Source: Phanerochaete sordida
Taxonomy: Eukaryota > Basidiomycota > Agaricomycetes > Polyporales > Phanerochaetaceae
Assembly (NCBI GenBank): GCA_019973155.2
Contig: BPQB01000066.1
Span: forward strand, 1-64,000
Length of the DNA: 64,000 bases
Direction: 5' to 3'
Part shown: positions 10,638 to 22,332 of the stretch, in pieces
How positions within the stretch are numbered: the stretch's first letter is position 1
Layout of the letters: every line of letters starts with the position of its first letter
Notes under the pieces: generated by a model
What the model was told of the DNA's origin: nothing
The model's database searches: none
Seen by the model: only the letters and a program-made list of their open reading frames with translations
Program-made: the position numbers and the translations under genes

Positions 10638-12710
10638 TTAGCAAATGACCGAACATAACCAATGAAATCTGTGTTTTGTCTCGACGTTATCATCATCGTC
10701 TGCGGACTCTTCGCTCTTCTCCAGACGCTCACGCAGTGCGTCGAGGAGCGTGGCGTCGAGTGTCCGCAGCTCTTCGACGGGGACGCCGCGCGCTGCAACC
10801 CACGGGCGGACGATACCGTGGGTACCGGACAAGATGACTTGCAGCCCGGTCTTCTTTGAGACGTACTCCGCCAGCGACCAGCAGCAGAAGCAGCAGTTAT
10901 GGGTACTCCCGATGGAGAGATAACCTTGCTAAAATGCGAGGAGCGCATCAGCAAGAGGGCCTGGGTCAATACTGCAGCTGCTTACTGGGAAGATCGAGCC
11001 CACGTCCTTGAATGTGTGCCCGTTGTGCTCGAAGATGCGGCGCACGTCGGGGAGCGCCTCCTTCGTCTCGTCGACGAGGATGCCGAGCAGTGCGGACTCG
11101 GCGTGAATTGAGTCCGTGAGCGGACGGCGGCGTCGCTGCTGCACGTCGAAGAAGGCCTGCGCGCGGCGCGCGGCAGGGGTGTCCTCGGAGTAGCGCCCGA
11201 GGATGTCCTGGCGAACGGAGTTGAGCGCGGAGAACTCGCTCGTCGTCTCGCTCGGCAGGTGGACGTGGTAGACCTCGACGGGCACGTGGTTCCGGAAGAC
11301 ATCGTGCTGTGCGACGGCGAGGATGGCGGAGACCCAGGAGACGATGGCGCGCAGGTACCGATAGACGTGCTCGCCTTCGGTCTCGACTTCTCGACGACGC
11401 GCCTCGTCGGAAGGCACACCACCGTCTGGACCTGCTACAGAAGAGGTCAGTAAGATAGCATCCGTAGCGATAAGCGAATGGCGGCCCACCATGCTTAGGC
11501 GTGGGCTTGGGATTGGGCACAGGCTGCTCGTGTGCGGCGGCAGATGCGTCCACAGTCCGCGCTGGCTCGAGCATCTCGGTATACGACTTGTGTGTCAGGA
11601 TGGCCTGTATTGGCGGCAAATCCAGTAGAACGGAGAAAGTGTCCAAGTAGTCAGCGACAACGTGAATGGAGTCGACGTCCATGGTGCCGCGCGGCATGAC
11701 CTTGATTTCTGTACCCTCGAAGTACGGCGTGAATAGCCGCTTTTCGAGCATCCCATAGAGAGCGCATGTGATCTGCGCCCACTGGCCAACATTGTCGGAG
11801 TCGACATAGAACGTCTTACGGTCTCCCTGTTCGCTCGCCGGGGTGAGCCCGTATAGCGAGATCGTCGCTTCGAGGATCTGGTGGTGTATGCTGAACTCTT
11901 CGCGCTCGAAGTGCGCGCCGTTGGGGTGCCAGTCACTAAGGACGGCCATGGGGTGTCTCTTCCATATCCTTTCCCCGTTCTGCATGCGTTCGGCGATCTT
12001 GCTATGGCATCTCCGTACGATGAAGCGTAGGAAATGCCAGTACGGCGAGGGCTGGCTTTCGTCATGAAGTGTGTCATGGAAAGTTCTAAGGGCATGAAGT
12101 AGATCGGCAGCGTGGGTCTCGAAGTCAATCGTGGCCGAGTCAGATCTGCACTGGGGTCAGCTTCGAGCACAACGAAAGCGTAGGTTTGCACTCACGGCAA
12201 CGACCCCAAAGTCTGGATATCAATAGCTCGCTCCTGGACGCGATGAACTTGTGCTGGGGTATGAGGGGCTTGTGCGTGGACGTTGTCCTGCCTCGCCCGG
12301 CCCGTATGTACGATGATGCACCTCACGAGGCCCGGTAGCAGGACTGCCGTGACGGCGCAGTTCTGGTCGAGGGATCCTGTCGTCAGCAGGGTCGCGAGGT
12401 AGTAGTAGAAGCGAAGCTCTTCGTTCTCTTCGAGATCTTCGGGGTCGAGATTGGAGATGGGGATGCGGCACGGGTATTTATCGAGGAGATGGGTGAGAGT
12501 CCGGATGCGAGCCTCGTAGTGCGCGAACGCGGCGTTTGACTCTGAGCCCTTGAGCGGGTCGTGTGGCTGCATCCGGGGTGTGCTGGGTGGGAGCGACGGT
12601 GAGAGGGCTGGGTATGGGAGGGGAAAGGGACGTACGCCATCTCGAGCCGGGCATTCATCTGCGGATTCACCAGAGGACCCACGGAACCTTATGGGAACAG
12701 TTGATGTCAT
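10638..12710 (-). CDS. OTT_1508-like nucleic acid/nucleotide deaminase domain protein
   Basis: Exons 12710-12636, 12566-12196, 12145-11490, 11431-10986 and 10928-10638 give about 612 residues with consistent phases. The first intron is 69 bp and could be read through, so the N-terminus is uncertain. The N-terminal two thirds match no family I recognise. The C-terminal part carries HAESALL (zinc-binding His plus proton-shuttling Glu) and, about 45 residues later, IGSTHNCCFCCW, which supplies the zinc cysteines. That pairing is the signature of the OTT_1508-like branch of the deaminase superfamily, expanded in agaricomycetes. The substrate is unknown; activity on nucleic acid or free nucleotides is inferred from the superfamily. 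The second motif only appears after splicing the intron 10929-10985. Confidence 0.72.
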
Positions 12711-13105
12711 AGAACGAGCGAGCGGATCACTCCAGAGAGTCTATCAGCATCGAGGGCGTCCTCTATTTCTTGCGAATTTGTGGAGTTTACGAGGAATGGC
12801 GAGCTGCAGGCGGGGAGGACATGGTGGTCAGAGCCAAATTCCGCCGTTCCGCACCCCGGGCAGAATGCTATAGACGCCCAAGCAGCGGAACGCAGGGACA
12901 TCCGCGAGGTTCGCGAACTCTGTCAGCGCAGACGATACGAGCACAGTACGTCGTGAGATTCGTGATTTGATTTCTGACATGCAAATAGCGTCTGTTACCC
13001 GGTGTATCCAGGTCTCAGTACTCTGTGCCACAGGGAGGCATCGAATCCACGCCACATCGGAGCCAAGGAACCTGGCTCGCAGAACATATCCCAGGTCTAC
13101 ACACA
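12711..13105. other. Intergenic between deaminase and dynamin-like gene
   Basis: About 395 bp on which no gene is supported. It holds the deaminase promoter and the 3' flank of the dynamin-like gene, both on the minus strand. Confidence 0.45.
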
Positions 13106-16100
13106 TCACGATTCGAGCCCGAAGTTCAGTAGCTCAGCCTGCACAGCCTCCAATCGCTTCTTCTTGCCCGTGAGCTCTTCCCGCTCTGCGACGACGACGG
13201 GGTCCTCAGCAAGATACGCCGCACAGCGTGCGCTCGAGTTAGGCCCTCCGATGCCGAGCTTGGAGAGCAGGAACTCTTGCAGGCGATTGCTGAACATCGT
13301 GAGGAACTTGTCTTCGATGGCCATGGGCACGTCGTCGATCACCCGCTGCCCAGCCGCACCGTCAGCAAAATCACTTGCACCAGAGTGACGGGAGCAAAGT
13401 CGTACCTTGTACGCGACCTTGAAGTACGCGCGGACCTCGGCCATGACCTCGAGCTCCTCCTCGTACATGTCCGGCGGGCGGAGCTTCGCGAGGTCCTCGA
13501 GCGTGAGCGAGCCGTAGCCGAGCACGGCGAGCGCGGTCAGCGCCTGGTGCTCGGCCCGCCTGCGCTCCTCCTCGTCGAGCTCCTGGTTCGCCTCGAGCCT
13601 GCGCTTCTGCAGCACCGTCGAGTCGGAGATCCGGTCTTCGAGCGACTTGGCGGACGACGCGGCCGCGCCGTTCGCGGGCGCCGCAGACTTTGGGGCGGGC
13701 GAATTGGAGGGGGCTCCGGCGCCGAAGGGGCTGGGCTGGCCGAAGGCGGGCTGGGCAGCAGTCGCGGCGGGCGGACTATATTGAAATGCTTGGGGTGCCT
13801 GTCCTTTATTCCCTGTATTCTGCGTCGCGCCCCCATGAGATGATCCAGGCCTCTTCTGTGCGGCAGGAGCAGCAGAGGTACTGCCGTTGGCGCCTTCTAT
13901 TTTCCTCCGCTTCATCGCGGGCTCCTGGATAGCGTCGGCATTGCCTTGCCGCGCGCTCTTGTACATGGAGAGGAACTTGTCTTTGGAGGCCTGGTAGTAG
14001 TGCTTGTTCTGCGTGAACGGCGTCTTCTCGCGGTCCAGGATGTCCTTGACCCGCTCCCAGGCGACCTCTTTCTGGACCTCGAGGAGGGCTTTGACGACCT
14101 GTCTATTGCACGAAAGTCAGCTTAGGGCTCGCGTGTTGAGTCGCGTAGCACATACAACATCCGGCCCTTGAGCTCGTGGTACCGCTCGAAACGCTGCTGC
14201 ACAAGCTTCGACAGCGTGGCGTCGAACGCCCGCTGGACATCCACGAAGCATTTGCGACAATCCAGCTCCCAAGACGTCTGGAACTCGCGGATGAGCGAGA
14301 CCTTCGCACCGTAGGGCACGTTGCCGGGGAGCTCCTTGCCGAGGGACCTGCTGATGTGCCGGCGGACGTCCTGGAGTGTGACTGGCGCGCGCGGGGCGGG
14401 CAGCTCGGCGTCGCTGTCGGTGAGGTCGACGAAGTCCGCGCGGCCGTCATCGTCCTCGTCGTCGCTTTCGGCGGCGGCGTACCGCGCGAGCCCCGCACGG
14501 CTCGACGGCGGAGAGGGCGAGGGGACGAACGGCGGCGCGGTGCCGCGGATGTCGTGCTTGAAGATCGCGTACGTGCGCCGGTTCTGCTGGACGAGGCTCG
14601 CGGTGTCGGGGCCGCCGTCGACGTACGCTGCGACGTCGCGGCAGACGTCGGTGACGAGGGTGAGCACGAAGGATGTCGGTTCGGCCGTGATAGCGGGTGG
14701 TAACTCCTTCAGGCGCTGCAGGCAGGCGGTCAGCTGGGCAGCAGCCTCGCTGCGCAGTTTCGGCATTCTAGGGCACGGTCAGACGGGCCAATTACGCGGG
14801 CAGCAGATGACATACGTGTCATAGATGATCTGTGTGAGCAGCCGGCTCAGGTTCGCGACCAGTTGGGCCGTACCAAAACGCTGCCTCTGCGAGGACTTCG
14901 ACCACGGAGAGTGTTCGCGGAAGAAGGCCATTTCGGCTTCGCGAGCCTCCGCATTCGATATGCCCCTGGCTCGTTCGTCGTCGTCTGGCTGGCGCGTGCA
15001 GTAGTAGCCATGCTTGAGCGGGAAGCGGCGGCCTTCGATAACATCCAGCCAATTGTCTCTAGCTTTGGTTGAGCCGGGAGGAAGCGTATCCGGTTTTGTC
15101 ATAACGCCTGTGAAGAGTGGACCGGAAGTCAGGAAATGCGGAAGGCTGTATACGGCGAGCCTGACCGATAGTTCGCAGACCAGATGGGTCAACTTGCTTT
15201 GCCAATTGCATCGCCTTCTGGTTCTCAATGTCATCTTCGCACCGAGGCCTTCAGTTTCGCACAACGGGCAGAATATCCCTGGTATGACGTACCACTCATA
15301 GGCAAAGTAACCAAAATGAGGCAGTTTCCCTTGATATGAGACTTGACGAGGTCTTCGACCAGCTGAACAGTCTCAGCAGAAGCATTCTGAATGATACCTG
15401 CGAGACCACGTCTTTCAGGTACGGGCATTCGAGTACGGAGAAGCACTCACCAGGAAGATCCACAAAGGCAAGGTCCGTCATCTCCGGCCCTGATATGTCC
15501 ATGCACACCGCATTGCGTGAGAACTCTAGCGCATTTTTGAGGCCTCTCAGCTCCTCCAGCGACATGCCGACGAATTTCGAAGATACGACAGCCGGGTTGA
15601 GCACCGCCGCCTGGGCGCGACGCAGCATGAGCTCCACTTGTGCCTTGTCGTGCAACGCAGGGCCGAATTTCTGCTCAGAAACGATCTCACACGGCCGTCC
15701 GTCGGCCGCGAACTCCTCGCGGATGGAGATCTGGCACGTCCACGGCTGGGCCGCGGACGCGAGGCGGCACTCCATGGGGCAGCGGGTGCACGTCCCGGCG
15801 TCGCGGGGGACGTTGATCTGCGGGCCCAAAGTCAGCATGGCGCGGTCTCGGCGCGGAGGCAGTCGCGCACCCCCGAGATGGCCTCGACGAGGCTGGACTT
15901 GCCGGCGGACTGGTTGCCGATGACGGCGACACGGGGCAGGTCGAGCTCGGTCTGTGCGCTGGCGGGCGGTCAGTGCCGCCGGCGGCATGGGGGCAGGGCC
16001 GGACGCACCCTATCGCGCGTAGCTGGTTGATGAGGGCGAGGTGCTGCTTTCGGCGCTGGGCGTACTCGGTGTCGGTGCCCGTCAGGATCGAGCCTGAGCT

Positions 16101-16172
16101 TGCTTGCCCTGCCGACATGGCGTGCTTTGGGATCGTCGTTGCTTTCTCGAGTGTAGAGAACGGTGCGCTCAA
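13106..16172 (-). CDS. Dynamin-like GTPase
   Basis: The protein starts MSAPFSTLEK at 16172. Exon 1 (16172-16009) joins 15958-15871 and 15817-15451, and several more exons follow down to 13106. GTPase motifs are read in order: G1 GNQSAGKSS, a G2 region after GTCTRCPMEC, G3 DLPG (split by an intron), and G4 TKPD. A DIENQKAMQLA segment typical of dynamins precedes G4. A middle/stalk region follows, interrupted near residue 480 by an acidic Ser/Asp insert (AAESDDEDDDG). A low-complexity Pro/Ala/Gln insert with a basic KRRK patch comes next. The C-terminal GTPase effector domain reads DMYEEELEVMAEVRAYFKVAYK...NRLQEFLLSKLGIG. There is no PH or Pro-rich domain, so it belongs with the Mx/dynamin-related branch rather than Vps1. 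Membrane remodelling is the expected role. Confidence 0.88.
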
Positions 16173-16682
16173 GAGTCAGAGAGCAAATGCTGAGTACAGA
16201 AGACTAGAAGGCAGCGGCGAGGACGTGATGTTGGCGGTGAAAGAGACGCGACGCACGACGACGCGACCTCGCAAATGAGTCACGTGCAGAGACTGCCGAC
16301 TGCGCAGCCAGTCAAAATATTCGCAGGTCAGGGCAGATTTTCAAGGGAACGCAATGCAAGCATTAGAGACTGTACACAAAGAGAACGAAAAGAAGATGAA
16401 TTCATGATGAGATCTAGCTATGTAATATATGAGTCCATTGGCGTTGCAGCAAAGAGACAAGGCAAGGAGAAAGACTTTCGAAAGCGCAAATAACGGATCG
16501 AGGACCGGCAAGGGTAACATGCGCGTCCGGTGCAGAAGGCGGGGAACCGTAGTGCAGAGCAGCAGAGATGGGACTGAGAGATCCGGGGTACATGAGCGAG
16601 CGGAGAGGGAGATCCAGGACGGGACACGGGGGTCTGCGCGCGCGGGCCGGCGGTCGCAGCCTCGCGCGCGCGGCACGACGTC
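16173..16682. other. Intergenic between Rho2-like and dynamin-like genes
   Basis: About 510 bp: promoter of the dynamin-like gene and 3' flank of the Rho2-like gene. AT-richer than the neighbouring coding sequence. No gene is supported. Confidence 0.45.
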
Positions 16683-17982
16683 TCAGCACACGACACAGCA
16701 GCCGCCCTTGGTCTGCTCCCACTCCTCGTTGGCGCGGCCGCTGCTCTTCCGCCGGTGGTGCGCCGCGGTGGGGACGCCCTCGCGCATGAGCATCGACGCG
16801 CGGGTCGCGGCCTCGAAGACGTCGTCGACGCCCTCGATCTTGAGCGCGGAGCACTCCTTGTACGCCCGCGCGCCGATCTGCTGCGCGACCTGCTCGGCCT
16901 GCGCGCGCGAGACGAAGTTCGACGACGTCGCGCTGCCCTCGGGTGGCCGCAGGTCGGACTTGCAGCCGACGAGGATGACGGGTATCTGCGCGCCGCAGAT
17001 CGAGCGCACCTCTTCTATCCACTGCAGGCCGCGTTTAGATGGGATTGGTCCAGAAGGTTCTGGGACGCACCTTGACCGTGACGTTGTCCAGCGAGTCCGG
17101 CGTGTCGATGGCAAATGCGATGAGGATAACATGTGATTTCGAGTAAGACATGGGTCGTAGCCGCTGCACAAGACGGTCAGCACCGTCCCCTACGCATCGC
17201 CGAAGAACCTGCACTTGCCTCGTATTCTTCCTGGCCGCTGCAGTGACGTGATCAGCGATGGTCAGCATGACTTTGGCGAAGTTAATTTGCGGAGCACTGT
17301 GCTTGTACGACTTTTCCGCCGGCGAGCGCGCGGTGCGTGCCTGCTGTGCGGTGGAGCGCGGCGAGGGTCACGACCGCCTGTGCGCGGGCAACGGCGGCCG
17401 TCCTGTCCAGACAGACCCGTCCCCTGCACGGCGCTTGGGAAACCCGCGTTGATGTTGATTGCACAAGCACAGCGACCTGCGAACGAGCGACGCAGAATGA
17501 ATGGCAGACTCACGCAGTATCCCATAGTGCCAGCTGCACAGGTTTTCCATCCAGTCTGATCTCAGCTACGTAGTTCTCGAAGATGGCTGCGGGGGCAACT
17601 CAGTCAGGCGTGCGCTTCGGCGCGGGTGCAGAGCACGCACTGGGTTGCTGGGCGGGCGCACGCTCGTCAGGCGGGCAGCGGGGCAGGCACACGGCGCACT
17701 CACGTATTCCTTTGGGAACTCTCCCAGCGCAAACGAGCACAACAATGACGTCTTGCCGCAGGCGCCTGCGCGGTCGCGGTGTGCGGTTGCCAGCGGGGGC
17801 GATAAGCGGGGAGGCAGGCGTGGGGCGGCGCGCACGGGCCCTGGTCAGCGAGCGGGCGCAGCGGCAGGGCGGAGCACGCACCGTCGCCTACGATGACGAG
17901 CTTCCGGCGGATCTGGGGGCACGGTGAGCTGGCGCGGGCGGCGCGGACGCGGGGGCGCACGCACCGCGTTTTGCGAGGACAT
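16683..17982 (-). CDS. rho2: Rho2-type small GTPase
   Basis: Eight exons: 17982-17965, 17912-17882, 17765-17704, 17647-17641, 17586-17514, 17237-17219, 17163-17071 and 17021-16683, coding 213 residues. Read across the junctions it gives GDGACGKTS (P-loop), EYQPTIFENYVAEI (effector loop), LWDTAGQEEYERLRPMSYSK (switch II), VGCKSDLR (NKxD-like) and ECSAL (SAK-like). GQEEYERLRPMSY followed by ...ATRASML resembles S. pombe Rho2, a regulator of cell-wall alpha-glucan synthesis. The C-terminus is CCVVC: a CaaX box with an upstream Cys that may be palmitoylated. Exon 4 is a 7-nt micro-exon and intron 6 is GC-AG, both described separately. Confidence 0.88.
17641..17647 (-). other. 7-nt micro-exon in the Rho2 effector loop
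   Basis: On the minus strand CAACCCA lies between a CAG acceptor and a GTGCGT donor. It supplies Gln-Pro and the first base of Thr in EYQPTIFENY, the invariant effector loop of Rho GTPases. Without it the preceding and following exons do not join in frame. Confidence 0.78.
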
Positions 17983-20900
17983 GGCCGGGGGTGCGGGCGC
18001 TGTGTGGTGGTGGGTGCGCGGCCGGGTGTCGGAAGGCCTGTGTGGGTGGGTGTCGTGCGCAGTCGGCGGCTCCTGTCGTGCAGCAGGCGGGCGGTGCAGC
18101 GCGGTGCGCGCGTGCGGTGTGTAGGTGTGCGGCGGAGGCTTGGTGGGGCGCAGGGCAGGCGGCGGCGAGGATGCGGGGGCCGCTGTGTTGGGCGGGCGGG
18201 GCAGAGGAGAGAGGAGGAAGTGAACAAGAGATGGGACAACGAAATAGAGCAGGAAATTGTGCGAATATTCCGCCGCCGGAGTCGCGCCGACCGCCACCAG
18301 ATTAGGTAAGCAGGCCAGGCTGTGTTCCCGTCGTGTGCAGAGCGGTGCTCACCAAACACCGTCCGCTTCCTCCTCGCTCCCGCCTCCGCTTGCTGCGGTC
18401 CCTAACCGCTCCCTGCTTCTGTCTTGCTCCCCCAGCAGCCTCAGCCTGCGCGACGGCAGCGACAGCGACTACGCGAAAATTTCTGCTGCTCGCTGGAAAC
18501 CTCACGACGCCCTCCTGCCTGCCTGTGCACCGCCACCTTTGTCATTATGCTAAACGCGACCTGTCGAGACCCTGTGTCCCTTTTCGCGCTCCGGTGTAAA
18601 CTCTCCGCGCGGATGTCTTGGGCGAGCTCAAGCTCCCGATGCATCGGTTCTCCAAGCCGTCCCACCTCCTGTCCATCCGCCAGGCTGCGTACACCGTACG
18701 CAGCATACAGCTCTGCAGCGCGCACGCAGCCATGCCCAGTCTCGGACGCAGCATTCGCCACCTCATATCGCGCTTCGGCGCGTCCGTTCTCGCCGAACGT
18801 TGGCTAACTCAGAGTTTGCAGCCTATGCACATCAGGCTCAGGCTCATGTGCCTCTGTCGTTGATCTCGTAACCCTTCCCTGTGTACCTTGGACGGATTTC
18901 GCACACATGCGCCGTCTTCGCAGCAAGACGCCAATCCAGTGCTTCCCCATGCACTGATCTTCGTGGGCCGTACATGCTTCTTAGGTTAGTCCCCATGAAC
19001 AAGGTGCGCCCTGCACGTTGGACCGGCGTATTGAAATACCTATATTTTAGGCAATTAGGTTCCTCCTCGCCCGGCGAATTTTGCGCACCGGTGGTTTGCG
19101 GCGCAGACAGACCGTCGCAAGGCGTTGCGTTGACGAATGGAACCTGCGAGCATTTTTGGCGAAAACGGTCAGCAGCGCACTCACGCAGGCCCGTGAGCAT
19201 TCGATGTGTAGATTGTATAGCGAAGCCCGCGACTGACGTTCTTCGATCCGGCAGTTAGCCTTCAGCAAGCGTGGCAGGCCCGCGGCCGGTGGCTGTGGCA
19301 GACCCAGCGGCCTGGTACGCCCGCCGGACGCGATCTGCTCGTCTGCGTCTCGCGGCTTCCCACACGGGCAGCGCGGCAGGGCCAGGGGCCATGCGGGGCA
19401 GCGCGTCGCGCAGGGACAGCGGCGCGCTGCCCTGGCACGGGGTGCGGCTTCTGCGCGTCGTGGCGGCCAGCTTCGCGGGGCGGGTCAGCGCGGCGCGTGG
19501 TTCAGCACCCGCCGCGTTCCCAGGGCATTGTCTGCCCCGACAGGCCTGGTGCGCCGCCCGGCTTCCCGTGCACCCTGCACGGACCCTTGATGCCGCCGTT
19601 ATCGATGCGAGCGTCGCGGCAGCCCCCCGGCATGCGCAGGGGCTGCCCTGCCGCGCCGTCGCTCCGCGTGCCGTCGGGCTTTGCGCCCTTGGTGCAGCGA
19701 CCCGTACGTAACGCGGATCGCGCGGCGTCGGCTTCGGTCCGATATCCAGAGGCTGGGTATATGCATATATCCCGGAACCATGTCGAGCTAACACCGTGCT
19801 CTGCTTTCGCTCACCCTGAGCAGCGGACGATTGGCTTTGCGGCTGGCAGCGCTCTGAGCTTGTCTTCCCCCGTCTTCACCTCCGCCGTTCACTGTCGCCT
19901 ATGTCCACCCTTATGTCGTAACGGCTGTTGGAAACCTTCGGCTTGACGCTCGCTGCGGCCATATGGGTGGAAGGAAATGTGGCTGCCTATATGCGCCCCT
20001 GGAGTCTTCTTGCCAACGCGTCAAGAGGCCTTTTAGCGTTACTGGATCCCATCCGCTCGCCCGGGCGTCCGTTGTCGTAGCGTTGTCACCGTGTCGACCT
20101 GGCTGTGCGGGGACATGGCGGGACGGAGGAAAGAAGCGCGGCGGACGACCAGGTAACTGCCGCGGTTTATATATGGCCGGGCTGACAGTTGCGGTCTAGG
20201 GGCGTGCCCGGCATCGCCGATCGCGCGATGGTCAGCTTGCGTCGATGGCGACGCGAAGAGGCCGCGATCGGCGGCTGGCAAGGTAGAAGTCGAACACATC
20301 GGCGGCTGGCGCGCGACGCGACGCGATCGCGTCGGCGCTCGTGGCGTCGGTGGCGAACCGGGTGGGGCGGGCAGAGCTGACGCGCCCTTCCCGTCGTGGC
20401 GTCGTGCGTCATGCACACGCGCGGCGTGTGTCCCTCCGTGGCGCGTACCGTCTGCGTGGCGAATGGGGTGATCTCCAGGCGAGTCCGCAATAACGTGTAG
20501 TAACGGCACGACGAATCCTATTTGGTGGGCAGCAGCCCAAGGTCTTCGAAGTGCTTCGACGCATTCCCCTGTGCTGACTACTATGCCGTCAATAATCCTA
20601 TGCGCGACGTCCGTCTATCTCGCATCGACGAGCGTCGTAGACACGTGGCTGACGGCACGGATGACTCAAGTCACGAATGTGATTCTTGTGAAGTGTCCGA
20701 ACATTCCGCTGCAAGTGCAGCTACAGGTTGCAGCACCTACACGCCTTCCAGGATTTTCACAGCGCTGTGGGATGCGCATTGCACAGAATGGTCGCTCTTA
20801 CTGTAGCTAGTCAGGCAACAGCCGTTCTTGAACACATCTCTATAGAACCCTCCACGCGTACGTCAGTAATGAACGCGACTTGGAACGAAGTGTCGAGAAG

Positions 20901-21052
20901 TGCTATCAACGGAGCGTCACGTGCCTTGACGTCAAAGGCCGACTGAGCCGAAAGCGTCCGCGCGCCATAAATCGCGTTGCAGACGTCAGTCCAACACTCC
21001 CCACTTCTCGACGTCCAACACACGCCCGACGCTCACAAAAACGACGACCACG
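17983..21052. other. 3-kb region with no recognised gene
   Basis: 17983-18250 is the C/T-rich (on the minus strand) promoter of the Rho2-like gene. From 18300 to 20500 there are several overlapping reading frames of 100-180 codons on both strands, notably 19255-19794. They are Ala/Arg-rich translations of GC-rich DNA without domains or intron signals, so I do not call them genes. 20950-21052 is the Mn-SOD promoter/leader and contains CCATAAATCGCG near 20966. Confidence 0.45.
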
Positions 21053-22003
21053 ATGCTCGGACTCGTTCGCGCCGCTGCCCGCCCCACGCGCCTCGCCAGC
21101 TCCTTCGCGAGAGCCTCCGCCTCCGTGCACACCCTCCCGAAGCTCGACTACGCCTACGATGTGCGTGCCGTCTGGCAGTCTCTGCGGTGCGCGTGTATGC
21201 TGATGTTCTCACTGCGCAGGCTCTTGAGCCGCACATCTCTGGCGAGATCATGACTCTCCACCACTCTAAGCACCACCAGGCCTATGTTACTGGCCTGAAC
21301 ACTGCCGAGGAGCAGTACGCCAAGACCGAGACCCCCAAGGACCGCATCAAGCTGCAGGCGGCCTTGAAGTTCAACGGCGGAGGTGCGTGGCGTGCTGCCC
21401 AGCTCTCGACAGCCGGACCCCTGACGTTCCTCCGCAGGACACATCAACCACTCCCTCTTCTGGAAGAACCTCGCGCCCGAGTCCCAGGGCGGAGGCAAGC
21501 TCGCGGACGGGCCCCTCAAGAAGGCCATCGAGCGCGACTTCGGCTCCGTCGACAGTACGTCCGCGCGGGAGCCGGGAGGGCGCGCATGTCGCTGACGAGT
21601 GCACCCGCAGAGTTCAAGACGAAGGTGAACACCGCCACGGCGGCGATCCAGGGCTCCGGCTGGGGCTGGGTCGGGTACAACCCCGAGACGGGCAAGCTCG
21701 AGGTCGTCACCACGGCGAACCAGGACCCGCTGCTCTGTGAGTGTGCTTGCGGCACGCGCGTGCGAACGCTGGGCTGACCGTGTGTCGCAGCGCACGTTCC
21801 CATCATCGGCATCGACATCTGGGAGCACTCGTTCTACCTCCAGTACAAGAACGTGAAGGCTGACGTGAGTGCCCGTGATTGCTGCGCTGCCCGGACCGTG
21901 CTGAGTACTCCGTGTTTGCTCGCAGTACCTGAAGGCTATCTGGAACGTCATCAACTTCGGCGAGGCTGAGCAGCGCTTTGTCGAGGCTACCAAGTCTGCG
22001 TAA
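21053..22003 (+). CDS. sod2: Mitochondrial manganese superoxide dismutase
   Basis: Six exons: 21053-21160, 21220-21382, 21438-21554, 21611-21736, 21791-21864 and 21926-22003, coding 221 residues. Residues 1-27 form an Arg/Ala/Ser-rich presequence without acids, expected to target the mitochondrial matrix. The mature domain starts with [22 protein letters not shown]. Metal ligands can be seen: the His in [18 protein letters not shown], the His in [11 protein letters not shown], and the Asp and His in [15 protein letters not shown]. The WEHSFYLQY block is the Fe/Mn-SOD signature. Length and order match fungal Sod2. It dismutates superoxide in the matrix. The start is chosen because it gives the presequence and has a purine-rich context. 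Confidence 0.95.
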
Positions 22004-22332
22004 ATGGACGGTGCATATATGCTACACAATCTGTACACTAGTCATTTCTACTGAGGACAGTTCACCGAGCCATGGCATTAGTAAGCGCGGGAGTAAACAT
22101 GTCAGTGAAACAGGATAAGCTTTCATGCTTATCGTATAAGCTCCTTGTTGAAGCACTGGTAAGCTTTAATGTGAAGGGGTCGTTTCCCCATCTGCTTACT
22201 GCTAGTGAAAAGCGGTAACAAGGCTTTGTAACAAGGTAGACGCCCATGTAACTGCCCTCTGCAGAACAAACTGAACTTTGGACTCACCTTTCTTCTCTCC
22301 CGTTTCTCTGGTCTGCTTATTTATCGTCCGTC
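22004..22332. other. Intergenic between Mn-SOD and PHD-SET gene
   Basis: About 330 bp with several GTAAGC/GCTTAC hexamers in both orientations near 22120-22200. No gene is supported. Confidence 0.45.

Noticed and set aside
19255..19794. 179-codon frame on the minus strand and 146-codon frame opposite
   Set aside because: Both are Ala/Arg-rich with no domain; opposite-strand open frames of similar length are expected in DNA this rich in G and C.
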